Positions 12,364 to 25,700 of a stretch of DNA of 64,000 nt are shown piece by piece (the stretch's first letter is position 1; each line of letters opens with the position of its first letter). Made by a program: the position numbers and the translations under genes. The notes under the pieces were generated by a model. It did no database searches, was not told the origin of the DNA, and was given only the letters and a program-made list of their open reading frames with translations. The DNA is taken from contig CM036759.1 in NCBI GenBank assembly GCA_020796225.1, positions 1,607,782 to 1,671,781 on the forward strand, written 5' to 3'. This stretch comes from Arion vulgaris (Eukaryota > Mollusca > Gastropoda > Stylommatophora > Arionidae).

Positions 12364-13050
12364 CTTTGATGTTACAGTAAGAATATACTAAATTGAATTG
12401 TGAATGACGAAGCCGTTGATATCCCAATAATAATGTTCTTGAGAAAGTTTGTTTACGTGGTCACTTAACGGAAGTAGAAACCCGGAACTAGATAAGAGTT
12501 ATTGTTCCTGTGAATCGTACGACAGCAATCAGTTTCAAAGACAAATATCTTTTGTATACCACACGATCTGATTGAGATTAGCAAATATATTCTCTATTTT
12601 AATGAGTTGTAGTTCTAGAGTGCGGCTTTATAACTTTATTTGCATTAGAGACTATAGGTTCAAGTTAAACATCCTTGCATCTGCTAATTATCAGACATTT
12701 TCCCCGTTTAGTAAAGTGCTCGCAGGATCCGATGCAAATTTGGTATTTTGTTGCAGCAAACTTTAACCTGTGACTTCATCAGATCATATCCAGTTATTTC
12801 CATACGTTCATACTATTCATACTATTTGGTCTTACACTAAACGTTACGTAAGATATCATTTACACATACCATGTTTAGTAGGACAATAGAAATGCACATA
12901 CAACAAACTATCGTAGTATAGCATCACTTAGCCATACAACACTTCACTTGGCGTCTTTGTGCCTTGTAAGTTGTTGACATTATAAATATTATATTTTTAT
13001 GTTACCGTTCAATACGGTTGGAGTTATATCAGTTTTAGTTACCTGTTACC
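12364..13050. promoter_or_regulatory. Candidate divergent promoter interval between GNPNAT1 and CRLS1
   Basis: AT-rich, free of minisatellites and transposons I can recognise, unlike most flanking DNA. Its length depends on the tentative first exon of GNPNAT1. I see no certain core promoter element. Confidence 0.35.
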
Positions 13051-13731
13051 ATGGCAATGAAGTGTTTGAGCACAAGTGTTAGAATAGCTCCTTCCTTCTT
13101 ACAAGTCCCTGGCAAATTGTCAATTGTTAGTAGCCTGTGTCATGAATCAGCTGCTTTATACAGCAGTTACAGGCTAGATAAGTTTCCACCTCACAATGAT
13201 TATCACAAACCCACACGATTGGGGCAGTCACAGCTCACATATTCAAATACACACAGCCGGAAACATGGATGTGTTGCCTACATTAGTAGTATGAATCCTG
13301 TATCAAATCGTTCACTCAATGTCCCAAGATGTGTGCTTCACTGTCCCAGAATACATCTGAGTTCATTGGCTCTTAGTAGTAGGTCTTATGGCCTACTTGA
13401 TGTCCGGAGGTTTTTTACTAGTCAACAAGGTATACCCATAATCGCAAAATTAGCACAAATAAAAGGGGTATCCTATTCTATAAAACGAAATGCTGGAAAC
13501 AGTACTCGCTTCCAAGACAATGTCAACAACAACAATGCAATAAATGTTACTGCTACAAAATTTAGACTTTGTGATCGAACGAGGTCAGCACTTAAGGGCA
13601 GAGTATCAAGACTACAAAGCAGTATTTTACATCATAATGTTAGCTGGAGAGACAAGATTAAGACACAAAGAACCAATGGATTTCTGGCAGCTAGGACATT
13701 TCATCAAAAGTTTAGAGCAAAGTTACCACAG
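13051..13731 (+). CDS. CRLS1: CRLS1 exon 1 (leader exon)
   Basis: 681 nt open from ATG to CACAG|GTTAGA, phase 0. Basic and serine-rich with no recognised domain; attributed to CRLS1 by phase, position and leader-like composition. Confidence 0.8.
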
Positions 13732-16700
13732 GTTAGAAAATAAATATATCAGAAATATGTTAATTAGTAGTTAATCTAAACAATGCATTTTCTTTGTTAT
13801 AAATTATTTGAGAAATCCACTGTGTTCTTTATAGACATTTTTGTGAACTAGCAGGAGCAGTAAGTAGTGGAAAGACCTCAACACCCACACCCGCAAAAAT
13901 TGGGGTTTGTAAGGGGAGCAAAGGATAATAACACTACGACCTACAAGACATGTCATAAGCGTCGACTGAGGTAGGGGCCTAGGAAAGCTACCATAGTAAA
14001 TAAAAACGTTGCTGAAATCGGATATGCTGGCCTACTCATAGGCGCATAACTGGCACAACGTAAAATCGCTCTTAGGCTCAGATCACATACAGATCACAAA
14101 GAGTGGTTGATATGGAGTGTTTGAAAAAGAAGAAGACTCCCGCAGAAATAGTATAATAATGGGAAGACAAGACTTTTAAATGGAGTTATAACATGTTTTA
14201 TGACATCCGTGGCCTAGGGGTTAGTGACTCAGTCTATTAACCTCGACGTTCTGAGTTCGAATCACGCTGCGGACAGTTTGGTTGCAAATTGTTTCGATGG
14301 ATTTTAACAAAGGACGATGGCACCACCCATTCAGAAAGCAATGGCAAACTGCTGAACATAATAATGTCTAGATAAATCACAAACAGCGTTAAAAAGCTGG
14401 GGTTGATTCGCAAAGTCCTGTAAAAGGATATGCAATTAACTTTATAACATGTTTCAAGAAAATGTCAAGTACTGTTGCTTGTTTTTGTAGGATGATGATG
14501 TTGCATATCATTGTATGAATATGTTTGAAACTAGATCTGTATCGCACTTATCATTGTATGCATATGTTTGAAACTAGATGTGTATCGCACAAATCATTGT
14601 ATGTATATGTATATAACTATTATTGTATAAACTACATTTATTATTTCCCAGAAAGAGGATGTCAGGACTATTCCCAATCTCCTGACACTGTTACGTATGG
14701 GCTCAGCACCAGTACTGGCATATCTTGTGGTCAATGAATCATTTGGTCTTGCATGCAGTATATTTGTTTTAGCTGGCATTACAGATGTGGTATGTCACTA
14801 GATACTTGTTATTGTATGTTGCTGGATGGTTTTAGAAAACTAAAATATTGTAATTGGTCATGCACTGGCTGCGTATGTGTGTAGTCCCATGATCAAATTC
14901 TCCAGTTGGTGTGTCACTTGTTTCTGATTGTAACATCTCAGATTGACTCATCCTCAGTTGGGCAGCAGAGAAACACTGGAAAGTAAAGGTGGCCAACATG
15001 ATACTAAGCATATCAGAAATCTTGTGACGATGGTCAAAGCAAATACATTGTGGGAGAAATAATGACTAAATGAGCTATACTATACCCAGCTTCATGCAGG
15101 AAATATCATGTTATCGTTAGTTACTGTCTTCAGCTTAGCTGCAATAGACCTCCAGCATCCTATGTCTTTTGTCCTGATGTTGTACTCTGCCAGACTGCAG
15201 TTTGTCCATCTCTTGATGATACATATCATGTATATGACACTGAGAGAAATGTATCTTGACTAATTCTTGATGCCACACACACACACACACACACAATCAC
15301 TTTATCAAGGAAATAACATGAACATGATCAGACTGAAAGAACTAGCAGGTCTGGAAGAAATAAATAACATGAACATGATCAGACTGAAAGAACTAGCCGG
15401 TCTGGAATAAATAAATAACAGGAACACGATCAGACTGAAAGAACTAGCTGGTCTGGAAGAAATAAATAACAGGAACATGATCAGACTGAAAGAACTAGCT
15501 GGTCTGGAAGAAATAAATAACAGGAACATGATCAGACTGAAAGAACTAGCTGGTCTGGAAGAAATAAATAACAGGAACACGATCAGACTGAAAGAACTAG
15601 CTGGTCTGGAAGAAATAAATAACAGGAACATGATCAGACTGAAAGAACTAGCTGGTCTGGAAGAAATAAATAACAGGAACACGATCAGACTGAAAGAACT
15701 AGCTGGTCTGGAAGAAATAAATAACAGGAACATGATCAGACTGAAAGTACTAGCTGGTCTGGAAGAAATAAATAACATGAACATGATCAGACTGAAAGAA
15801 CTAACAGGTCTGGAAGAAATAAATAACAGGAACATGATCAGACTGAAAGAACTAGCTGGTCTGGAAGAAATAAATAACATGAACATGATCAGACTGAAAG
15901 AACTAGCAGGTCTGGAAGAAATAAATAACATGAACACGATCAGACTGAAAGTACTAGCTGGTCTGGAAGAAATAAATAACAGGAACATGATCAGACTGAA
16001 AGAACTAGCTGGTCTGGAAGAAATAAATAACAGGAACACGATCAGACTGAAAGAACTAGCTGGTCTGGAAGAAATAAATAACATGAACATGATCAGACTG
16101 AAAGAACTAGCAGGTCTGGAAGAAATAAATAACATGAACATGATCAGACTGAAAGAACTAGCAGGTCTGGAAGAAATAAATAACATGAACATGATCAGAC
16201 TGAAAGAACAAGCTGGTCTGGAAGAAATAAATAACATGAACATGATCAGACTGAAAGAACTAGCTGGTCTGGAAGAAATAAATAACAGGAACATGATCAG
16301 ACTGAAAGTACTAGCTGGTCTGGAAGAAATAAATAACAGGAACATGATCAGACTGAAAGAACTAGCAGGTCTGGAAGAAATAAATAACATGAACATGATC
16401 AGACTGAAAGAACTAGCTGGTCTGGAAGAAATAAATAACAGGAACATGATCAGACTGAAAGAACTAGCTGGTCTGGAAGAAATAAATAACAGGAACATGA
16501 TCAGACTGAAAGTACTAGCTGGTCTGGAAGAAATAAATAACAGGAACATGATCAGACTGAAAGTACTAGCTGGTCTGGAAGAAATAAATAACAGGAACAT
16601 GATCAGACTGAAAGAACTAGCTGGTCTGGAAGAAATAAATAACAGGAACATGATCAGACTGAAAGAACTAGCTGGTCTGGAAGAAATAAATAACAGGAAC

Positions 16701-19700
16701 ATGATCAGACTGAAAGAACTAGCTGGTCTGGAAGAAATAAATAACAGGAACATGATCAGACTGAAAGTACTAGCTGGTCTGGAAGAAATAAATAACAGGA
16801 ACATGATCAGACTGAAAGAACTAGCTGGTCTGGAAGAAATAAATAACAGGAACACGATCAGACTGAAAGAACTAGCTGGTCTGGAAGAAATAAATAAAGA
16901 GGTACAAAAGAGGCAATTGATTGGACATGTCGTCAGGGTGAGAAAGCGGCTAGACATGCAATACAATGGATCCTGCAGGGACAAGTGGGAAAAGGTGGGC
17001 ACATGGAAACAAAGCTCAAAGACATGCAGCAGACTAGGTTTGAGGTAGAAAGAAAGACACAATATCAACTTGAGTGGACATTTATTATGCCTTCTTTATG
17101 TGCTCTTTGACATGACAAGTAGTGATGATGACTTGCTAGACTATAGATAACAAATATCACATTAATTGCACATTGTCCAACAGTGTCTAAGTTGCTTCCA
17201 AACTTGTTCATCTTGCTCATAGGTCTGAGATTTGAGAAAATAAATTATTGTTTATCACTACTAGATAAGTAACTTAACATGTAATTATTTCCTCCCAAAT
17301 TTGGGGGGTGTCAGTTTTATTTTTAAATAAACATAATATTTCTATGTTGTGTTTAGTTTACTGCTGGCTAGGATGTATGGTAATTTTCATTTCAGACTTT
17401 CTCAGTCTCAATTATTTGACTGGCCCGTTCTGTCGCTGAGATCCTAGGTTGTTGACCCTTGAAATAGTGTCATGAACTGTTTACTTGTGTCAAGGGAAGT
17501 TCTAGAATCAATGATTGACAAACATGCCAGTCAACAAGAGATTCTGTCTAACCGGAATATAGTTTAATCATTGTATGTTGTTTATTTAGTGTGTGTGTGT
17601 GTGTATAAGTTATGTTTCAATGTTGCATTTTAACTTGACATTGTCATGAGGATGTTATACTGACAGAAGTTAGAGTTTAGTGTGTGTGTTTTTTATAAGT
17701 TATGTTTCAATGTTGCATTTTAACTTGACATTGTCATGAGGATATTATACTGACAGAAGATAGATATTACTTGCATATATATATAGTTACAGCTATACAA
17801 GAGAGAGAAGTGTGTTTCCTTCTTGTTTTTTCATATCACAATAGAGTTATTGTTCTTGAGATGAAGTGAAACAAAGGTGATAATATTCTTGACAATAACC
17901 GCTGTATCTGTCTCTTGTCTTTGTTTGATTAGCTCGATGGTTACATTGCCCGTAACTTCAAAAATCAACGGACTGCCCTTGGTACAGCTTTAGACCCACT
18001 GGCTGACAAACTTCTTGTATGCATTCTCACTGTATCCTTGACCTCAGTTGGTCTTATACCAGGTTGGTGGGGTGTTGTGTTGGTGGGGTGTTGTGTTGGT
18101 GGGCTGTTGTGTCAGTGGGGTGTTGTATGTGTTTGCTATGGCATAGGATGCTGATATCAGTAATCATTTGTTTTAGAAATATAACTTCTGACAAATTCAT
18201 ATCTGCATGTCTTTGAGAATTCAACACCATCATGAAGAAACAGATAGGAAACGGGTCAAAGGTGCATGAGGTGGTGTGCCAGGATTAGTGAGCCGGCACT
18301 TATCAAGACCCTGTCCCCTACCTCAACGTGGTGATCCTGGAAACAGACTTTGGTTCCGGTCTGACTAATGGGGGCAGGGATCGGGGAGAGCTACTGGTAG
18401 TGGTAGCAGTGCAAGTACGAAAAAGAAAATCAGACATAGACACTCTGATAGACATCAGACATAGACACTGTGATAGACATCAGACATAGACAATCTGATA
18501 GACATCAGACATAGACACTCTGATAGACATCAAACATAGACACTCTGATAGACATCAAACATAGACAATCTGATAGACATAGACACTCTGATAGACATCA
18601 AACATAGACAATCTGATAGACATAGACACTCTGATAGACATCAGACATAGACAATATGATAGACATCAGACATAGACACTCTGATAGACATCAGACATAG
18701 ACACTCTGAATACTTGCCTGATTGTCTTACTGTGGAAATAATAGCACATGTTTAGCTCCACCATATCAACTCTTTAATACAATGTTCTGTTGACATATAC
18801 AATGTTCTGTTGTCATATACAATGTTCTGTTGTCATATACAAGGTTCTGTTGTCATATACAATGTTCTGTTGTCATATACAATGTTCTGTTGTCATATAC
18901 AAGGTTCTGTTGTCATATACAATGTTCTGTTGTCATATACAATGTTCTGTTGTCATATACAAGGTTCTGTTGTCATATACAATGTTCTGTTGTCATATAC
19001 AATGTTCTGTTGTCATATACAATGTTCTGTTGTCATATACAAGGTTCTGTTGTCATATACAATGTTCTGTTGTCATATACAATGTTCTGTTGTCATATAC
19101 AATGTTCTGTTGTCATATACAATGTTCTGTTGACATATACAAGGTTCTGTTGTCATATACAATGTTCTGTTGACATATACAATGTTCTGTTGTCATATAC
19201 AATGTTCTGTTGTCATATACAATGTTCTGTTGACATATACAAGGTTCTGTTGTCATATACAATGTTCTGTTGTCATATACAAGGTTCTGTTGTCATATAC
19301 AATGTTCTGTTGTCATATACAAGGTTCTGTTGACATATACAATGTTCTGTTGTCATATACAATGTTATGTTGTCATATGCAATGTTCTGCTGTCATATAC
19401 AATGTTCTGTGTTCCTGCTACATTCAAGTTTATTGTATTCTACTTGTTTCCAGTTCCTGTAACAGTTCTGATTCTCGGCCGTGATGCTGGACTCATCATC
19501 GCCACCTTCTACATTCGCTACATCACTCTAGCACCACCAGTAAGTCAGTCAGTCACACAAGTTGGCATTGAACAAGTTTTTCACACTCATTATTTACTGG
19601 AGTGTCCATGCTCAGAGCCATTATTTACTGGAGTGTCCATGTTCAGAGTCATTATTTACTGGAGTGTCCATGTTCCAGAGCCATTATTTACTGGAATGTC

Positions 19701-22700
19701 CATGTTCAGAGTCATTATTTACTGTGGTAGCCATGAGTCATTATTTACTGGGGTGGTCATACTTACTTACTTACTTAATCCCGTCATGCCTAGTGACACA
19801 TGGGGCTTCAGAAAGGACTTTCCATGCTCTCCTGTCCTGTGCAACCTTCAGCGCAGAGCCCCACGTCAGAGATGCGGTGTCCAGTTCCTCTTCCATCATG
19901 CGCCTCCATGTTGTCCGTGGTCTGCCTTTCTTTCTCTTTCCCTCTGGTGTCCAAGTGAGGGCTATCCTTGCAGGCATTTCTTGTCTCATTCTCATAACAT
20001 GTCCGAGCCATTTCCATCTTCTCTTTTTGAGTATGTCATTCATTGCCTCTTGTCTTGTGTCTTGGAGTAGTTGGTTATTGGATATTTTTACTGGGGTGGT
20101 CATATTCAGTCATTATTTACTGTGGTAGCCCATGTTCAGAGTCATTGATAGTACTGATAAAATTGAAGTATTTTCCAATCTCTGCATGAAGTTGGCAAAA
20201 ATGTCTGAATTGGATTGCTTGTTTTTCAGAGAACTTTGTCCCGATACTTTGATGTTTCCCATGTCACAGCCAAACTTCATCCTTCCAAGATTAGTAAGGT
20301 AATTAGTTGTGCAAGGATACACTCAGGATATAATACATGATACACTCAGGATATAATACATGATACACTAAGATATAATGCATGATACACTAGAATATAA
20401 TACATGATACACTAAGATATAATACATGATACACTAGAATATAATACATGATACACTAAGGATTGTTATTGAACTGAAATAATAGCACTCCAGGCAGACC
20501 CTTAGGTGCTCAGTACCCCCACAGATATCGAGGAGTGTGCATACTGATGGTTCCTGTTGCTCGCTGGTTAAACACACTCCTCACTCTGCCTCAGACATTC
20601 AGTTTTACTTGTGCAAACTTGTGCAACGAGTAACTCCAAACTGCTTAAATCACTGAATCGATTCAACATCTATTTTAGTGTCTTCATCCAACAGGCAGTT
20701 GCAAAGAGACAGAACATCCCCCTTATCCATCTTTAACTCCCCAACAATCAATGCTGTTGATGCAAGGCAGCCTGTTCTCTCATCTCCCCAACAATCAATG
20801 CTGTTGATGCAAGTCTGCCTGCTCTCTCATCTCCCCAACAATCAATGCTGTTAATGCAAGTCTGCCTGCTCTCTCATTGCTCAAACACCCGCATGTCCAG
20901 GACAGTAGATCCAAGTAAGCCTCTGGAGGTTAGAAACTATGATAGGCATCCACTCATGCTGAAACCTATCATTTTGGATCTTGTGAAGCATCGACTGAGA
21001 GTCTGATACAACAACGGCCCCAGTAAATGAAGTCCCAGAGATCCAATGGAGGGCAGCAGTGGCCCTAACCTCCATCCTCAAACTAGAAGTAGTTGTCCTG
21101 TATGCTCCACTTTGCTCTGCAACAACCCTACCATGCTTATTAGTCTAGAAACTCACAGCCTGAGAAGTAGTTGTCCTGTATGCTCCACTTTGCTCTGCAA
21201 CAACCCTACCATGCGTATTAGTCTAGAAACTCACAGCCTGACTTCTCACCACGATACACAGACAGTTCAGGATTATAGTTTGATCTCATGACAGTCCAAG
21301 ATGCATATCATTGATCTCTCCATGTTGACTTGTTTGTTTTTCCTTGATCAGGTCAACACACTTCTACAGCTATCATTTGTGGCTTCCACTTTGGCATCTC
21401 CTGTATTTGATTTTGTTGGTCACCCATTACTTCAGACACTGATGTAAGTTGTTGTTTGTCAAACTTCTCATTAACTAATTGTTTGCACTCAGTTACTTCA
21501 GACACTTATGTAAATTGTTGTTTGTCAAACTTCTCATTAACTAATTGTTACACTCAGTTACTTCAGACACTTATGTAAATTGTTGTTTGTCAAACTTCTC
21601 ATTAACTAATTGTTACACTCAGTTACTTCAGACACTTATGTAAATTGTTGTTTGTCAAACTTCTCATTAACTAATTGTTGCACTCAGTTATTTCAGACAC
21701 TTATGTAAGTTGTTGTTTGTCAAACTTCTCATTAACTAATTGTTGCACTTAGTTACTTCAGACACTTATGTAAGTTGTTGTTTGTCAAACTTCTCATTAA
21801 CTAATTGTTGCACTCAGTTACTTCAGACACTGATGTAAGTTGTTGTTTGTCAAACTTCTCATTAACTAATTGTTGCACTTAGTTACTTCAGACACTGATG
21901 TAAGTTGTTGTTTGTCAAACTTCTCATTAACTAATTGTTACACTCAGTTACTTCAGACACTTATGTAAATTGTTGTTTGTCAAACTTCTCATTAACTAAT
22001 TGTTGCACTCAGTTACTTCTGACTTACCATCATGTTTTCTCAACCACTTTTTCTTTTCTCTGTTCCTGGTCACTTTCTATTTGTCTTTCTATGTCAGTGG
22101 CAAATGTTTTCTTTTGTTTTCTCATCATTTTTATATGTGTCACCTGTCTCTCTCTCTCTTTCTTTCTCTCTCTCTTTCTCTCTTTCTTTCTTTCTCTCTT
22201 TAACTTGAGTTGGGTGGAATCTGATTAGTTCAAAGTTCAGCCCAACATGTTCTGTTGGAAGATGGATCCGATCATGTGCTACCGGGCTCTGAAGGGGAGC
22301 AAAGAATAGTAACACTGCCACCTACAAAGCATGTCTTAAGAGGTGACTGATGTTGGACCTAGGGAAGCTACCTAGTAAATAAAAAGCATCACAGAAATCG
22401 GATGTGCGGTCTACTTGTAGGCACATAACTGCACGCTTGCAATCGCTCTTAGGCTCAGATCGCATATAAATCATACAGAGTGGTTTGCAAGTGTTCGATA
22501 TGGAGCATAAGAAGAAGTAAGATGGAGCTCCATGCTCCGGTAGGATTATGTTGTCTTCAAATTTGGATCATGTCAGTTTGTATGGCATGACCAGTTATTC
22601 CAGCAGTCCACGGTTTCAGTCGTTCTATTTATAGACATAACCAACCAACCATTAGGCTGGGTTGGTTTGAGAACTGTTTGAGAATGGAAAAAATCTAACT

Positions 22701-25700
22701 ATAACTGGGGGCCTGTTTAGGAAGCAAACCTGCATGTGTGTTGCCGGGACTCTCAAGGGAGCAAAGAATAGTAACACTGCCACCTACACGGCATGTCGTA
22801 AGAGGTCATTGAGGTAGGGCCTAGGGAAGCTACCCTAGTAAATAAAAAGCTTTGCAGAAATCTGATGTGCCGGCCTACTTGTAGGTGCATAACTGGCACA
22901 ATGTACACTCGTTCTTAGACTCAGATTGTATACAAATCACAAAGAGTGGTTTAACGGGTGGTCGATGTGGAGGGTTCGAAGAAGAAGAAGGAGCAAAAGA
23001 AATATGCTAACACTGCTGTCAAGTAGGATGTCTTGTACAGACATGACTAAGTGAAAAGTGAATGAGAATGATTGGAAGTAATAATATACATAAACTTGTC
23101 TCATGACTAAGTGAAAAGTGGATGAGAATGATTGGAAGTAATAATACACATAAACTTGTCTCATGACTAAGTGAAAAGTGGATGAGAATGATTGGAAGTA
23201 ATAATACACATAAACTTGTCTCATGACTAAGTGAAAAGTGGATGAGAATGATTGGAAGTAATAATATACATAAACTTGTCTCATGACTAAGTGAAAAGTG
23301 GATGAGAATGATTGGAAGTAATAATACACATAAACTTGTCTCATGACTAAGTGAAAAGTGGATGAGAATGATTGGAAGTAATAATACACATAAACTTGTC
23401 TCATGACTAAGTGAAAAGTGGATGAGAATGATTGGAAGTAATAATACACATAAACTTGTCTCATGACTAAGTGAAAAGTGAATGAGAATGATTGGAAGTA
23501 ATAATACACATAAACTTGTCTCATGACTAAGTGAAAAGTGGATGAGAATGATTGGAAGTAATAATACACATAAACTTGTCTCATGACTAAGTGAAAAGTG
23601 GATGAGAATGATTGGAAGTAATAATACACATCAACTTGATAGTGGAGAAAGTAGAGTTGAATACCAATACAACAATGGCTATTACAAATATAGTGTGTGT
23701 GTTTGTTCATGAAAAACAATAATCTAAAGTCAAAGCATTGACTTCATTGCACCGGGTTTTATCCTATTGGGCTCAGTCCCTGTCTGCATAAATGGCAAGT
23801 CACCTGCAGAGAGTATTGTACAAAGCACAAACACCATAGCTCTGGCAACAATCCTAATGTGTCTCTGAAAATATGCACTCGATGGACAGAACGATGCTGT
23901 CCGGATTTGAACCTGCTACCTTCGGATTGTAAGGCATGGGCATAACTACTTAGTCACAGAGATCCCCAACAAGAAATGTAAACAAACATTGAATAGAATA
24001 TAACAAGAAAAGTAAACATTGAATAGAATATAACAAGAAATGTAAACATTGAATAGAATATAACAAGAAATGTAAACATTGAATAGAATATAACAAGAAA
24101 TGTAAACATTGAATGGAATATAACAAGAAATGTAAACATTGAATAGAATATAACAAGAAATGTAAACATTGAATAGAATATAACAAGAAATGTAAACATT
24201 GAATAGAATATAACAGGGAAAAGTAAACAAACATTGAATAGAATATAACAGGAAATGTAAACAAACATTGAATAGAATATAACAAGAAATGTAAACAAAC
24301 ATTGAATAGAATATAACAAGAAAAGTAAACATTGAATAGAATATAACAAGAAATGTAAACAAACATTGAATGGAATATTAAACATTGAATAGAATATAAC
24401 AAGAAAAGTAAACATTGAATAGAATATAACAAGAAATGTAAACATTGAATAGAATATAACAAGAAATGTAAACATTGAATGGAATATAACAAGAAATGTA
24501 AACAAACATTGAATAGAATATAACAAGAAAAGTAAACATTGAATAGAATATAACAAGAAATGTAAACATTGAATAGAATATAACAAGAAATGTAAACAAA
24601 CATTGAATGGAATATAACAAGAAATGTAAACATTGAATAGAATATAACAAGAAATGTAAACATTGAATGGAATATAACAAGAAATGTAAACAAACATTGA
24701 ATGGAATATAACAAGAAATGTAAACATTGAATAGAATATAACAAGAAATGTAAACAAACATTGAATAGAATATAACAAGAAAAGTAAACATTGAATGGAA
24801 TATAACAAGAAATGTAAACATTGAATAGAATATAACAAGAAATGTAAACATTGAATAGAATATAACAAGAAATGTAAACATTGAATGGAATATAACAAGA
24901 AATGTAAACATTGAATAGAATATAACAAGAAATGTAAACATTGAATAGAATATAACAAGAAATGTAAACATTGAATGGAATATAACAAGAAATGTAAACA
25001 TTGAATGGAATATAACAAGAAATGTAAACATTGAATGGAATATAACAAGAAAAGTAAACAAACATTGAATAGAATATAACAAGAAATGTAAACATTGAAT
25101 GGAATATAACAAGAAATGTAAACATTGAATGGAATATAACAAGAAATGTAAACATTGAATGGAATATAACAAGAAATGTAAACATTGAATAGAATATAAC
25201 AAGAAATGTAAACATTGAATAGAATATAACAAGAAAAGTAAACATTGAATAGAATATTACAAGAAATGTAAACATTGAATAGAATATAACAAGAAATGTA
25301 AACATTGAATAGAATATAACAAGAAATGTAAACATTGAATGGAATATAACAAGAAAAGTAAACATTGAATAGAATATAACAAGAAATGTAAACATTGAAT
25401 AGAATATAACAAGAAAAGTAAACATTGAATAGAATATAACAAGAAATGTAAACAAACATTGAATGGAATATAACAAGAAATGTAAACATTGAATAGAATA
25501 TAACAAGAAATGTAAACAAACATTGAATAGAATATAACAAGAAATGTAAACATTGAATGGAATATAACAAGAAAAGTAAACATTGAATAGAATATAACAA
25601 GAAATGTAAACATTGAATAGAATATAACAAGAAATGTAAACAAACATTGAATAGAATATAACAAGAAAAGTAAACATTGAATGGAATATAACAAGAAAAG

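Noticed and set aside
14208..14283. Functional tRNA gene
   Set aside because: The acceptor stem pairs but the anticodon arm is poor, and the body after it recurs elsewhere; it is a SINE head.
15305..17068. 587-codon minus and 523-codon plus open frames
   Set aside because: Produced by a 51-bp unit (multiple of three) open on both strands within a CRLS1 intron.
19270..20070. 266-codon plus frame covering CRLS1 exon 4
   Set aside because: Only 19454-19539 is coding; the rest is array and an antisense LINE.
23880..23968. Functional tRNA gene on the minus strand
   Set aside because: Box B is good, but the fold is incomplete and a SINE body follows.
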